Notes under the pieces: model-generated
The model's input: only the letters and a program-made list of their open reading frames with translations
The model's database searches: none
Told to the model about the DNA's origin: nothing
Made by a program: the position numbers and the translations under genes
Shown: piece after piece, positions 42,251 to 51,855 of the stretch
Layout of the letters: every line of letters starts with the position of its first letter
Numbering within the stretch: the first letter of the stretch is position 1
NCBI RefSeq assembly: GCF_003286915.1
Contig: NZ_QMFY01000003.1
Coordinates: 186,001-250,000, forward strand
Direction of reading: 5' to 3'
DNA from: Pseudochryseolinea flava
GTDB lineage: Bacteria > Bacteroidota > Bacteroidia > Cytophagales > Cyclobacteriaceae
DNA: 64,000 nt

Positions 42251-44172
42251 CAAAACTCCACCTCAACCGACGTCTTCGAAGTTACCTTCTGCGATCCTCT
42301 GTTCAACGCGGGACGCCACTTCGGGCCTTCTCTCACTAAACGCAGTGCTTCCTTATCGCACTCCTCACAAAGGCTTTTGGAGATCACAAAATCTTTCAGC
42401 GTCCCGTCATAGTTCACCGTAAAATTTACGCGAACCACACCCTCCTTCAGGCGCAACGTTGGCCTCCGTAGATTACTCCTCAAATAATGTTTGTATTGTT
42501 CTACACCCTCGACGGGATAAGGAAAAAAGCTCGTGTGATCATACACATACCGATTGCCCTTTCTATCCACGGACTTCCCTTGCATTAATTTATTGTCACG
42601 ATAATACTCTTCAAAGAAAGGTTGTCCATCTGCATAATATCCTTTCCATAAGCCTTGCCTCCACCCATCAGCAATCTCCCCCTCCTCTTCAATTTGTCCG
42701 TTTGGATAATAACTGATCTCTCGTCCAAAACCATTTTTCACTTGAACGTTTCCTGCTGTGTCATATACGTTTCTGATGAATACCCGATTGGCGTACACAA
42801 TTTCGCGATGCAGTTTTCCATTGGGATGGTAGTATTCCCATTTACCAACAAGTTCATCGCGATCATAGCGTCCTGCGGATTCATACTTTTGATCGTGAGA
42901 ATAATAAATGAAGATGCCGTGATCTAAACTGTTCATGTATGCGCCCTTCATTTGTATCCTCCCATCACCGTAGTAATCACGTACTTTCCCCTGCCAACGA
43001 TTTTGATCATCGTGCTGCCCATGTCGGTAATAGACGGCGTTGTAAGGCTCTGTCTCACGCCAGTTACTATCGTAATACACAATAACAGGATGGGTCGGAG
43101 ATATTGCTGATGATGAATCTTGCTCAATAACAGGTTGCTCAATCTTTGACAACTGAAAGCTCAAATAATAATGCAGTGGTGGAATGCTATCCAAATGCTG
43201 ACGCGCGATTTCGATACTATCTTCATATACATAGGACTCTTTGTCAATCTCAAGCACTTGGTATGTCGCCAAATCCTCCCGGAGTTTTGCATAGCGCGAC
43301 ACGATCGTTGTATCATGCTGAAGGTCATCATCAACAAAGTATAGTGCTTGTAACGCCGATTGAACATCATGCCAATCGCCAATGAGCAGACGTAAACTGT
43401 CAGCGTACTGTTCATCGGTTAGTCGCACGCCGACTAATTTATTTTGACGATCTTCAGCGGCAACGACAGCTTGAAATACATTGTAGTAGTTTAGCTGATG
43501 CTTCGGCAGAATCAATACAATGCCGGATACACAGATTAATGTCAGTAGCAGCGAGAAACGACGCAGCCTGACAATCGACACAATGGAAGCAACCAACGCG
43601 CCACTTGCTAAACCACCAATGTGTCCAGCGGTATCGAGAATCATTTGCATGGGACCGCTTGAGAAGAAAATAGCGACGATATAATTCAGCGCGACGAACG
43701 CCACGAAATTTATGGTCAGTGAAATGAGGGCATCACGATCGCGGTAACGTAAGAAAATCTCGCGTACTACGCTATAACCAAATACACCGAATATTGCGCC
43801 CGACGCACCTACACTTCTCGCGAATAAATTGAATTCGACACTAGCCAGTCCCGCGGCAATACCGGTGATGAAGTAAATCAAAATAAAATTGACGTGCCCG
43901 TCATCCATTTCTAACGATCGTCCAATCATAAAAAGGGCGACCATATTCATCGCGATATGAAAGATGTTACCATGAAGAAACATTGATGTGACAAGTCTCC
44001 AAGGCTCACCATCAACAACAAAGGGATTGAAATTTGCGCCCGCATGCAGAAGTGCAATCTGGTCAGCCGCCCGATCAAACATCACCGTTTGCTGCATCCA
44101 TGCAAGAATGCAGAAGACGATCACATTAATGGTGATTAATAACCAGGTAACAAAAGGTGAACGATTCATCAT
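42250..44172 (-). CDS. Rhomboid protease fused to MORN-like repeats and a TonB C-terminal domain
   Basis: A 640-residue membrane protein with an unusual domain order. Residues ~1-215 form a rhomboid: the WR region GEPWRLVTSMFLHGNIFH, catalytic Ser124 in GASGAIFG and catalytic His184 in AGHIGG. A linker follows (215-395). Residues ~395-545 contain MORN_2/YwqK-like repeats (e.g. KWEYYHPNGKLHREI, ISYYPNGQIEEEGE, GLWKGYYADGQPFFEEYY). Residues ~555-640 match a TonB C-terminal domain (GVVRVNFTVNYDGTLKDFVI ... KWRPALNRG). Both catalytic residues are intact. It is 4 bases downstream of the M48 protease gene, so both are likely one unit. Substrate unknown. Confidence 0.85.
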   Translation of the reverse strand: MMNRSPFVTWLLITINVIVFCILAWMQQTVMFDRAADQIALLHAGANFNPFVVDGEPWRLVTSMFLHGNIFHIAMNMVALFMIGRSLEMDDGHVNFILIYFITGIAAGLASVEFNLFARSVGASGAIFGVFGYSVVREIFLRYRDRDALISLTINFVAFVALNYIVAIFFSSGPMQMILDTAGHIGGLASGALVASIVSIVRLRRFSLLLTLICVSGIVLILPKHQLNYYNVFQAVVAAEDRQNKLVGVRLTDEQYADSLRLLIGDWHDVQSALQALYFVDDDLQHDTTIVSRYAKLREDLATYQVLEIDKESYVYEDSIEIARQHLDSIPPLHYYLSFQLSKIEQPVIEQDSSSAISPTHPVIVYYDSNWRETEPYNAVYYRHGQHDDQNRWQGKVRDYYGDGRIQMKGAYMNSLDHGIFIYYSHDQKYESAGRYDRDELVGKWEYYHPNGKLHREIVYANRVFIRNVYDTAGNVQVKNGFGREISYYPNGQIEEEGEIADGWRQGLWKGYYADGQPFFEEYYRDNKLMQGKSVDRKGNRYVYDHTSFFPYPVEGVEQYKHYLRSNLRRPTLRLKEGVVRVNFTVNYDGTLKDFVISKSLCEECDKEALRLVREGPKWRPALNRGSQKVTSKTSVEVEF

Positions 44173-44176
44173 AACC

Positions 44177-45409
44177 TCACGCTTCCATCGCTTGAAGTCG
44201 TTTCAACAATGGCGGATGTGAATAGTGAAAAAACACATACAGCGGGTGCGGATAAAGATCACTCAGGTTATCAACCGACAACTTCTTTAACGCATGCACT
44301 AGCGGTGCGGCTGCATAATTCTCCTTGGCGTAGGCGTCAGCTTCATACTCATTCTTTCTACTAAAAATATTCATGAGTAGACTTGTTATGCCTGAGATTG
44401 GTGAAAACAAAACCGCAAATGCGATGAGGTTCAACGGAATCGACAATTGTTCTCCGCCAAGGGCAAGTGACACATCTTGATTAAAAATCATCAACGACAG
44501 AATGAATAACGTAAACACGATTTGAATAATCGACAACAGAAAGGTCCAGACTATATGTTTTTTCCTGAAGTGACCGACTTCGTGTGCTAATACAGCCACG
44601 AGTTCTTCAGTCGTATGATTATTGATTAGCGTATCGTATAAGACAATTTTCTTTTTTCTGCCGATACCAGAGAAGTAAGCATTTGATTTGCTGGAACGTT
44701 TTGATCCATCGATCACAAAAATGTTATCCAGTGGAAATGCTACTTTCTTAGCAAACGCCTCAATGGCCTCTTTCAATTCGCCATCAGGAAGCGGTGTTAA
44801 TTTGTTAAACATGGGAACGATCAGCGATGCATAAAACATATTCATCAAAAACACGAATGTGCAAGCAACCACAGCAAACCAGATCCAAAACGTATCACCA
44901 ATATTAACCACCAAGTAAATCATCGACGACAGCAACAGCCCTCCTATTATTCCCCCAAGAAGATATCCCTTTAGTTTATCCAGGAAAAATAACTTCACCG
45001 TTGATTTATTGAACCCATATTTTTCTTCGATGACAAAGACGTTATACAACTGAAATGGGATCATGATCACATCAGAAATAATGGCAATGATTCCGAAAAA
45101 CGCTAGCGCGTGGAAGATTTGGTGTTGAATGTATGGCCGCAGGAATGCATCGAGCCAGCCATATCCTCCCCACCATAACATACCAATGGAGATCAGAAAA
45201 CTAACACCTGCGGTAAGGAATCCAAATTTAGTTTTCTCACGATGATAGCCTATCGACGTTTGATATTTCTGGCGATCATAAAAGATGGCTACATCGTCAG
45301 GAATATCATTCGGTTGCGCCCTGAGATTGATGTAATCCAGCAGCTGATCGAAGATGTATCCAATAACTGTAATGGCGAGGATAGTGTATAGAATTTGTTG
45401 TGGTTGCAT
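44177..45409 (-). CDS. M48 family membrane metalloprotease (Ste24-like)
   Basis: A 410-residue integral membrane zinc protease. Five or more hydrophobic segments, the motif LAHEVGHFRKKH (HExxH, with Glu catalytic), and NEYEADAYAKENY, the third zinc ligand, as in the CAAX prenyl protease/HtpX group. The extensive N-terminal domain and length fit the Ste24 subtype. It may take part in membrane protein quality control; Bacteroidetes lack prenyl CAAX signalling of the yeast type, so the substrate is unknown. Coupled with the rhomboid fusion. Confidence 0.9.
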   Translation of the reverse strand: MQPQQILYTILAITVIGYIFDQLLDYINLRAQPNDIPDDVAIFYDRQKYQTSIGYHREKTKFGFLTAGVSFLISIGMLWWGGYGWLDAFLRPYIQHQIFHALAFFGIIAIISDVIMIPFQLYNVFVIEEKYGFNKSTVKLFFLDKLKGYLLGGIIGGLLLSSMIYLVVNIGDTFWIWFAVVACTFVFLMNMFYASLIVPMFNKLTPLPDGELKEAIEAFAKKVAFPLDNIFVIDGSKRSSKSNAYFSGIGRKKKIVLYDTLINNHTTEELVAVLAHEVGHFRKKHIVWTFLLSIIQIVFTLFILSLMIFNQDVSLALGGEQLSIPLNLIAFAVLFSPISGITSLLMNIFSRKNEYEADAYAKENYAAAPLVHALKKLSVDNLSDLYPHPLYVFFHYSHPPLLKRLQAMEA

Positions 45410-45461
45410 AGAATACGATTCCAGTTCTGCAAAGAAAGCAGAATTGCTGAAATTGGTTCCA

Positions 45462-46187
45462 CTAGCGTTTAAAAAGGTGGCTTCCCATGATGCGGTGAAG
45501 AACCTCGTCGCGTAACGACCGACTTATAGGTATTCTGCTGCTTTCAATGATCAATTCGTTTCCCTCGATGGCGCGGACGTGCTCAAGCCCCACGATAAAC
45601 GATTTGTGAACCTTTAAAAACTTCTTTTCAGGAAGTTTCGCCTCTACGCCAGACAACGTAATGTAAGTGATGAATTTCCGGCCAGCTGTATAGATAACGG
45701 CATAGTTTTGTAAAGCCTCAACATACCGTACTTCGTGAAAGAAAATCTTTTCAAACTTCCCATCGCATTTCACAAAGAAATACGACTCAACGCTATCGGG
45801 TTGTGAGCTGGCCTTCATTCGCAGCTGCTGAAAGTCGTATGCCTTTTGACAGGCTTTTTTAAACCGCTCGAAAGGAATGGGTTTAACTAAATAATCAATG
45901 ACATCAAGCGAAAAGCCCTCTACCGCGTGCTCCGAATATGCCGTGGTTAGGATTGTTATCGGCGGATTGGATAGTTCTTTGAGAAAAGCCAATCCAGATT
46001 GATGCGGCATTTGAATATCCAGAAACATCAGGTCTACCGAATGTATTCGAAGTAGCTCAGCTGCTTTGAAAGTATTCTCGCCAGTGCCCCTTAACGACAA
46101 GAACTCCAACGCCTCAATATATTCTTGCAGCCCTTTTCTTGCAACAGGCTCATCATCGATAATAATGCAGTTCAATTTTGCCGTCAT
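45462..46187 (-). CDS. LytTR-type response regulator
   Basis: A 241-residue transcription factor. Receiver domain (residues ~5-120) with CIIIDDEPVARKGLQE (acidic pocket), the phosphoacceptor Asp in LMFLDIQMPHQSG, and the Lys in DYLVKPIPFERF. LytTR DNA-binding domain (~145-235) with YFFVKCDGKFEKIFFHEVRYVEA and FLKVHKSFIVGLEHVRAIEGNELII. It overlaps the histidine kinase gene by four bases. Target genes are not evident. Confidence 0.93.
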   Translation of the reverse strand: MTAKLNCIIIDDEPVARKGLQEYIEALEFLSLRGTGENTFKAAELLRIHSVDLMFLDIQMPHQSGLAFLKELSNPPITILTTAYSEHAVEGFSLDVIDYLVKPIPFERFKKACQKAYDFQQLRMKASSQPDSVESYFFVKCDGKFEKIFFHEVRYVEALQNYAVIYTAGRKFITYITLSGVEAKLPEKKFLKVHKSFIVGLEHVRAIEGNELIIESSRIPISRSLRDEVLHRIMGSHLFKR

Positions 46188-47203
46188 ACATCGATCTTTA
46201 ATTCTAACAACACCCTAAAAGTTTTATCCTGATCCTGAAAATCTAATATGTGCCTTTGCGGATACAGTAGCGTGAGTCGGCGCTGTACGTTTTTTAAGCC
46301 TATCCCTTCGTGCTTACGACTATCTATTATTTGATCCTTTGTATTAAAAACCGCCAAACAAAATCGGTCGCCGCGGCGCGTGAGTTCTATATTAATTTCA
46401 TTCCGATCAGGGTAATGTGAAACATGTTTAAAAGCATTTTCCACAAATGGAATGATAATTAAAGGCGCGATTGAAAAACCCGTCAACGAAGAATCTGCAC
46501 GAAATGAAATTTGATATTGCTCATCACGCCGCAATTTTTGAAGTGAGACATAGTTCTTTAAATAGGCGACCTCCTTTTCGATTTCGATCTGATCACCATT
46601 ACATTCATACAACTGATACCGTAGCAATTCCGAGAACACAGAAAGCGTTTCGCGCGCCGTCGTATTCTCCTTGTCTATCTGAAAGTAAATGGTGTTGATC
46701 GAATTGAATACAAAATGAGGATTGATTTGCGCTTTCAAATAGTCAAGTTCGGCAGTAAGTTTTTCAAGTGCAATGCGCCGAAGTTGCTCCCGTTGAAAAT
46801 ACCATTGCTTGCTTAAATGAAGAGCTATGCTAAACGTGAGATAAAATATGGCAATGGAAAAATTGTAATACGAATATTGAAAGAAATTCTGATTTGGACG
46901 CTGCAAAATATAACCGTGCAAATACTGATCATGTAGGTTTTTAAATAATATATAGCCTACGATAGAAATCAACAATGCTGCAACATAAGATGTGATTCTT
47001 TTCGTAACGAGTAATCTCGGAATTAATAACAGTAGATTCGCATAAATCATAATTGCGAGCAATCCATTGCGAATGATAATCTCCAAGAAGAATTGCTCAA
47101 TTCCAGCTTCCGCAATCAGGGATGATCGCGTGAACATGTGAAACACCACGGTGGCAGTCCAGAAAATGACATGATCAATGTTGTATTTCCAGAAACGATG
47201 CAT
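46184..47203 (-). CDS. LytS/YehU-like sensor histidine kinase
   Basis: A 339-residue protein (ATG 47203; the open frame starts further up at a TTG). Four to five membrane segments occupy residues ~1-145. The dimerisation and phospho-acceptor region LKAQINPHFVFNSINTIYFQ holds the conserved His in NPHF, then the ATPase part with IAPLIIIPFVENAFKHV (N box) and GIGLKNVQRRLTLLYP (G box). It lacks a large periplasmic sensor domain, so a membrane-intrinsic signal is likely. It pairs with the LytTR regulator by overlap. Confidence 0.92.
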   Translation of the reverse strand: MHRFWKYNIDHVIFWTATVVFHMFTRSSLIAEAGIEQFFLEIIIRNGLLAIMIYANLLLLIPRLLVTKRITSYVAALLISIVGYILFKNLHDQYLHGYILQRPNQNFFQYSYYNFSIAIFYLTFSIALHLSKQWYFQREQLRRIALEKLTAELDYLKAQINPHFVFNSINTIYFQIDKENTTARETLSVFSELLRYQLYECNGDQIEIEKEVAYLKNYVSLQKLRRDEQYQISFRADSSLTGFSIAPLIIIPFVENAFKHVSHYPDRNEINIELTRRGDRFCLAVFNTKDQIIDSRKHEGIGLKNVQRRLTLLYPQRHILDFQDQDKTFRVLLELKIDV

Positions 47204-47337
47204 ACCCCAAATTAATGTATTGCCGGGGCATTGGCTAGCAATCGCCAGACAGATCGTCAAGAAATGAATGCAGGTTGTCAGATAAAATGGAAACGTATCC
47301 TTTCGATGCCGTATTTGGTATCAAAACAATATCTCCC

Positions 47338-47976
47338 ATGAAGAATTTCATCACTACTAGCCTTCTCGTCACCGCGATGATTTCCATGTCATGTGCGCAA
47401 ACCAATCGAAAAGAATCCGCGACCGACAAAGTAGTCGGCGGCGACTGTGAAGGCTGTGAAGCTGCTTTAGAATACGACGATGAAACATTGAATGCCGTCG
47501 ATACGCTTCCCGACTTTAATGACATCGGTCCAAAGATTTTAGTGACGGGAACAATCTTCCACCGCGATGGCAAGACGCCAGCAAAAGATGTAATCCTCTA
47601 CATCTATCATACAAATCAACAGGGTATCTATCCACCAACAGGCAACGCGAAAGGATGGGCGAAAAGACATGGTTACATTCGTGGATGGATAAAAACCGGT
47701 GATGATGGAAAATATCGATTTTACACCCTTCAACCTGCATCGTATCCAGAAGGAAAAAACCCTGCGCATATCCATCCCGTTGTTAAAGAACCCGGACTTG
47801 TGCCTTACTGGATTGATGAATACTTATTTGAAGGTGACCCTTTTTTGACACCCCAAGAAATCGGCCACCAACAAAAGCGCGGCGGCAATGGCATTGTTAA
47901 AGTCTTCGCCGGAAAGGATGGAATTGGCGTGATGCAGAGAGATATCGTCCTAGGAATGAATATACCCGGATACTAA
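47338..47976 (+). CDS. Intradiol ring-cleavage dioxygenase-like lipoprotein
   Basis: A 212-residue exported protein with a lipobox at SMSCAQ. The non-heme iron ligands of intradiol dioxygenases seem kept: a Tyr near HGYIRGW, Tyr in ASYPEG, and the two His in AHIHPVVKEPG. Similar lipidated or exported forms occur in Bacteroidetes and are annotated as protocatechuate 3,4-dioxygenase-like; the real substrate is uncertain. The ATG at 47338 gives a clean signal peptide. It is divergent from the histidine kinase gene. Confidence 0.82.
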   Translation: MKNFITTSLLVTAMISMSCAQTNRKESATDKVVGGDCEGCEAALEYDDETLNAVDTLPDFNDIGPKILVTGTIFHRDGKTPAKDVILYIYHTNQQGIYPPTGNAKGWAKRHGYIRGWIKTGDDGKYRFYTLQPASYPEGKNPAHIHPVVKEPGLVPYWIDEYLFEGDPFLTPQEIGHQQKRGGNGIVKVFAGKDGIGVMQRDIVLGMNIPGY

Positions 47977-47995
47977 ATCGCAGGTGTGTTACTAC

Positions 47996-48030
47996 CGATA
48001 ACGAATAAAAGATAACCGATAACTAACCCA
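47996..48030. repeat. Short one-armed GATAACC word repeat
   Basis: CTACCGATAACGAATAAAAG and GATAACCGATAACTAACC. The inverted form TTAGTTATTGGTTATCGGT occurs at 40855-40875 near another array, so the words recur across loci. Confidence 0.45.
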
Positions 48031-48036
48031 AAAGGC

Positions 48037-48065
48037 AGAACTCCTTTCATCACGAAAGAAGTTCT
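48037..48065. terminator. Hairpin between convergent genes
   Basis: AGAACT-C-CTTTC and GAAAG-A-AGTTCT make a stem with a single mismatch and a five-base loop. There is no T run; it may be a weak terminator between the dioxygenase gene and the barrel gene. Confidence 0.35.
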
Positions 48066-48150
48066 ATACCAGGGAGCGTGAGGTACCTCGGCAAACAAAA
48101 AACCTTACCTCGACGTATCGTTGATGTTTGTTACGAAAGACAAGTGTAGA

Positions 48151-48786
48151 TTAGAATTTACCGAATTTCAACGTCAGGTTGTAGCTCATGTCGCTAAGTT
48201 TAGCGTCAGACAAACCAAGGCCATCGCTACCGGAAGCGATGCGATAAGAAACACCCGGACTAAAGCGCATCCAACGCGTGATGTTAACTTCTACCTGAAC
48301 ACCAGGTTCGGCAACGAAGAACCAATTTTCGTCATGATGTGAATCATCATCGTCATCATGCCATTCCCACTCATCGCCATAGCCTTCGCGGTCATATTGT
48401 ACGGTGAATCCTGCGCCTGTAAATAAGTTGAATGCGAAGTGTACGGCCTTATTAGAACCCAGCACATATTCAGTAACGAGTCCGACTTGACCGAACTCAT
48501 AGCTCATCGGAATATCTGGGTTGACACTATATTTTTGAGGTACTCGAATATCATTCGTGACTGCAGCAGCACTGACACCTACCAGAAATTTGTGATTGAT
48601 ATACCAACCGCCATAGATACCGCACATATTGGCAAACTCACCATTGATCGTTGTGAACTTATTGGTGATTGCTCCGTAGCCGCCGTGTCCCGTACCGTTG
48701 TTTCGAAAAATGGTTTGTATTTCCTGCGAATAAGCGGAGGTCGCGCCAATCAGTAGAAATAAGATAGTAATGATATTGCGTTTCAT
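48151..48786 (-). CDS. Outer-membrane beta-barrel protein
   Basis: A 211-residue exported protein (ATG 48786). Signal peptide NIITILFLLIGATSAYSQE, then eight or more alternating strands, an Asp/His-rich loop DDDDDSHHDENW that could bind metal, and a closing strand YNLTLKFGKF with terminal Phe as in barrel proteins. Family cannot be fixed. It precedes no obvious partner. Confidence 0.7.
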   Translation of the reverse strand: MKRNIITILFLLIGATSAYSQEIQTIFRNNGTGHGGYGAITNKFTTINGEFANMCGIYGGWYINHKFLVGVSAAAVTNDIRVPQKYSVNPDIPMSYEFGQVGLVTEYVLGSNKAVHFAFNLFTGAGFTVQYDREGYGDEWEWHDDDDDSHHDENWFFVAEPGVQVEVNITRWMRFSPGVSYRIASGSDGLGLSDAKLSDMSYNLTLKFGKF

Positions 48787-48850
48787 AAGTGAGTTGTTTT
48801 GCCCTTTAAGACAACCCACTTTTACACTACCCCTATTCGAGTTGAAAAAA

Positions 48851-50185
48851 TTATTCCTTTAGGAGATCCGCGAACGCTGCTTTGTAATGATCAAAACCAA
48901 AAGTGGCAATGGTTTCACGCATTCCGGCCGACACCTGAGAAAGCTGAAGATTACCAATACTTCCCTCGTGCGTGTGATTCACTTGAGTATCCGGGTTGTA
49001 TTGATTTGCTTCAATATCTAATCCTACTTTTTTATAAGCATCACGGAACGGCATACCCCCCAGTACAAGCTTGTTAACCTCCTCGACACTAAAGAGGAAT
49101 TTATACTTATCGTCATCGAGAATATTTTCCTTCACGCGAATATTACTCAACATCAGATGGATCATCCGGATACAATCCTTCAAGTGGCTGATAGCGGGAA
49201 AAAGTTGTTCCTTCAGCAATTGCATATCGCGGTGATACCCTGAAGGCAAGTTTGCCGTCGACAGTGCAATATCATTTGGCAGCGCTACGATTTGGTTGCA
49301 ACGTGCGCGTACCAATTCAAATACGTCAGGATTTTTCTTATGCGGCATGATGCTGGACCCCGTTGTAAGCTCATCTGGAAAACTAATGAACCCAAAATTT
49401 TGGTTCATGAACAACACAGCATCCATCGATAACTTACTAAGCGTGGCCGCGACGTTAGCAATGGCCGAAGCAACAATACGTTCACTTTTACCGCGACCCA
49501 TTTGCGCATAAACCACATTATGATTCAATGATTCGAAACCCAATAACTTTGTTGTCATTGTTCGATTCAACGGAAACGATGACCCATATCCGGCCGCCGA
49601 CCCAAGTGGATTTTTATTCACCACTTTATAGGCAGCGTGCAAAGTAATTACATCATCCCACAAGCTTTCAGCATACGCACCGAACCACAATCCAAAAGAA
49701 GATGGCATCGCGAGCTGAAGATGTGTATATCCGGGAAGGAGATGATGCTTGAATTTGTCGCTTTGTGATTGTAGCAATTCGAAAAGGTTATTCACTTCCA
49801 TCACGATGTGCTCAATTTCAGATCGCAGATAAAGTTTGACATCAACCAAAACCTGATCGTTCCGCGAGCGGCCACTGTGAATTTTCTTTCCTACGTCGCC
49901 CAATGTGCGCGTTAATTCAAGCTCAACTTGTGAATGAATATCTTCAACGCCTTCTTCCACTTTGAAATCACCTTTCTCAATGCGCTTGTAAATTTTCTTA
50001 AGTTCCGCAGTTAGCACGCGCAAATCTTCTTTGCTCAACAGGTTGATCGTCTCAAGCATCGTGATGTGTGCAAGCGATCCTAACACATCGTAAGGCGCTA
50101 GCATCATGTCCATTTCTTGATCTCGACCAATCGTAAATCGTTCAACCTCTTTGAGCGATGCCTTTTCTTTTTGCCAGAGTTTCAT
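48851..50185 (-). CDS. argH: Argininosuccinate lyase
   Basis: Cleaves argininosuccinate to arginine and fumarate, the last step. The 444-residue product has SGRSRNDQV region (KIHSGRSRNDQVLVDV), YTHLQLAMPSSFG and the signature TTGSSIMPHKKNPDVFEL with the catalytic Ser loop. It is the final gene of the long minus-strand arginine operon. Confidence 0.96.
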   Translation of the reverse strand: MKLWQKEKASLKEVERFTIGRDQEMDMMLAPYDVLGSLAHITMLETINLLSKEDLRVLTAELKKIYKRIEKGDFKVEEGVEDIHSQVELELTRTLGDVGKKIHSGRSRNDQVLVDVKLYLRSEIEHIVMEVNNLFELLQSQSDKFKHHLLPGYTHLQLAMPSSFGLWFGAYAESLWDDVITLHAAYKVVNKNPLGSAAGYGSSFPLNRTMTTKLLGFESLNHNVVYAQMGRGKSERIVASAIANVAATLSKLSMDAVLFMNQNFGFISFPDELTTGSSIMPHKKNPDVFELVRARCNQIVALPNDIALSTANLPSGYHRDMQLLKEQLFPAISHLKDCIRMIHLMLSNIRVKENILDDDKYKFLFSVEEVNKLVLGGMPFRDAYKKVGLDIEANQYNPDTQVNHTHEGSIGNLQLSQVSAGMRETIATFGFDHYKAAFADLLKE

Positions 50186-50209
50186 CTCGTTTGCTTTATG
50201 CTTACTGAA

Positions 50210-50761
50210 CTAATATGCTTTTAAAATATCGATGGTACTGCTGATCGCAGCATACTCATCTTTAAGATTTGCCAATGAAATACTATGCATGAGCGCTGAT
50301 GGATACACGGTTCCATCCAATCCTACTTTATCAAAACATGCACAAGCATCGGACACGACCGTAGTTTTAAAACCAAAATCACCCGCGTTACGGGCTGTCG
50401 CCTCAACAGAATTGTTGGTCACAAATCCAGCGATGACTAACGATGTAATTTTCTCTTTTGCCAAATGTTGATGCAAGAACGTTCCGATGAAGGCATTGGC
50501 GGTCGATTTTTCAAACACACGTTCATGCTGTTGCGGAACTATAAACGACATAAAATTATTGCCGATCTTACCCGGAAAGAAAGGTGATCGTGTATCCACA
50601 GAACAATGCTGAACAATGAGAACAGGAAATTTCTTCATTCGCCAATGCGACAGTAGCTTTTGAATATTTTCTTCTGCCTCAGGATTATTTCTGTTACCAC
50701 CCCAATGCGATGTTTCATCAATACCTTTTTGCACATCGATTAAGAGTAATGCCGGGTTCAT
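50210..50761 (-). CDS. Isochorismatase/cysteine-hydrolase family protein with the Cys lost
   Basis: A 183-residue alpha/beta protein of the isochorismatase superfamily: ALLLIDVQKG (Asp9) and FEKSTANAF (Lys) are present. Where amidohydrolase members have Cys in a GxxTNxCV block, this one reads GFVTNNSVEATARNA, with Ser in place of Cys. It may be inactive as an amidase or use another mechanism, as the true isochorismatase (EntB, no Cys) does. It sits between argE and argH with gaps of one and 24 bases, so it is co-transcribed with arginine genes. Confidence 0.8.
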   Translation of the reverse strand: MNPALLLIDVQKGIDETSHWGGNRNNPEAEENIQKLLSHWRMKKFPVLIVQHCSVDTRSPFFPGKIGNNFMSFIVPQQHERVFEKSTANAFIGTFLHQHLAKEKITSLVIAGFVTNNSVEATARNAGDFGFKTTVVSDACACFDKVGLDGTVYPSALMHSISLANLKDEYAAISSTIDILKAY

Positions 50762-50762
50762 G

Positions 50763-51818
50763 TTAGAGAATGACTTCGTTTAGGACTTTAATATACGTGT
50801 CAATACCTTGTTTGATTTCATGGGCGAAGATGAATTCATCAGCGGAATGTGAACGTGCTGAATCTCCAGGTCCCATTTTAATCGATGGCGTAGGGATCAG
50901 CGCTTGATCAGATGTTGTTGGTGATCCATAACGATGAATACCAAGTTTGACAGCAGCCTTCACCAAATCATGATTGTCGTCAATTCCCGATGGACGCATG
51001 CGAAGGGAACGTGGCGTTACCTCACTTTTTACATTCTTCTTTATTGTTTCGAGAAGCTCTTCTAAGGTATACTTATCCGTTACGCGAACATCCACTGTGT
51101 AATGACATTCTGCAGGAACCACGTTGTGTTGCTTACCAGCATTGATGATGGTGACCGTCATTTTAATCGGGCCAAGCGTGTCGGACACCAACGGAAACTT
51201 ATGTGTCCTAAACCATTCAATATCGGCAAGTGCTTCATAGATCGCATTGATACCTTCCTCGCGTGCAGCATGACCTGCTTTACCGCGCGCTATGCAATCA
51301 ATGACCATGAGACCTTTCTCTGCTGTTGCCATTTGGCATAACGTAGGCTCTCCAACAATTGCAAAATCAATGGTTGGAAGCGACGTCCAAATACTTTCAA
51401 TGCCACCGGTTCCAGAAATTTCTTCCTCGGCAGTGGCAGCCATCACTACATTATACTTCAAGTTCTGCTGCGGATAGTAATGCAGAAATGTTGCGATCAA
51501 CGATACGAGTGGTCCACCGGCATCATTGCTACCCAGGCCATAGAGTTTTCCGTCTATGATCTCTGGCTTAAAAGGATCCCGTGTATACTGAGGGTTGGGT
51601 TTTACAGTATCATGATGAGAGTTCAGCAGCACCGTGGGTTTCGCGGGATCAAAATATTTATTTTTCACCCAAACATTGTTCCCCTTGCGGTAAGAGTGCA
51701 CTTGCTGCTTTTCAAAGAACTCTTCCAAGACAGAAGCTACCTCATCTTCCTCCTTGCTAAAAGAGGGAATAGCAATGAGTTTCAGTAGAAGATCGGTCGC
51801 TTTTTCGTGTAATTCCAT
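50763..51818 (-). CDS. argE: M20 family N-acetyl(succinyl)ornithine deacylase
   Basis: Zinc-dependent deacylase that frees the amino group of the acylated intermediate. From ATG 51818 it has 351 residues. LLNSHHDTVKPN (metal His), GLGSNDAGGPL (bridging Asp), ATAEEEISG (catalytic Glu) and IVGEPT are present, followed by the dimerisation domain. The position in the operon fixes the role as ArgE; since the transcarbamylase may take acylated ornithine, the true substrate could be N-acyl-citrulline. Confidence 0.9.
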   Translation of the reverse strand: MELHEKATDLLLKLIAIPSFSKEEDEVASVLEEFFEKQQVHSYRKGNNVWVKNKYFDPAKPTVLLNSHHDTVKPNPQYTRDPFKPEIIDGKLYGLGSNDAGGPLVSLIATFLHYYPQQNLKYNVVMAATAEEEISGTGGIESIWTSLPTIDFAIVGEPTLCQMATAEKGLMVIDCIARGKAGHAAREEGINAIYEALADIEWFRTHKFPLVSDTLGPIKMTVTIINAGKQHNVVPAECHYTVDVRVTDKYTLEELLETIKKNVKSEVTPRSLRMRPSGIDDNHDLVKAAVKLGIHRYGSPTTSDQALIPTPSIKMGPGDSARSHSADEFIFAHEIKQGIDTYIKVLNEVIL

Positions 51819-51855
51819 AAATAAAATTTTGGCCACCGTGGCCGAAGTGCGCGAA

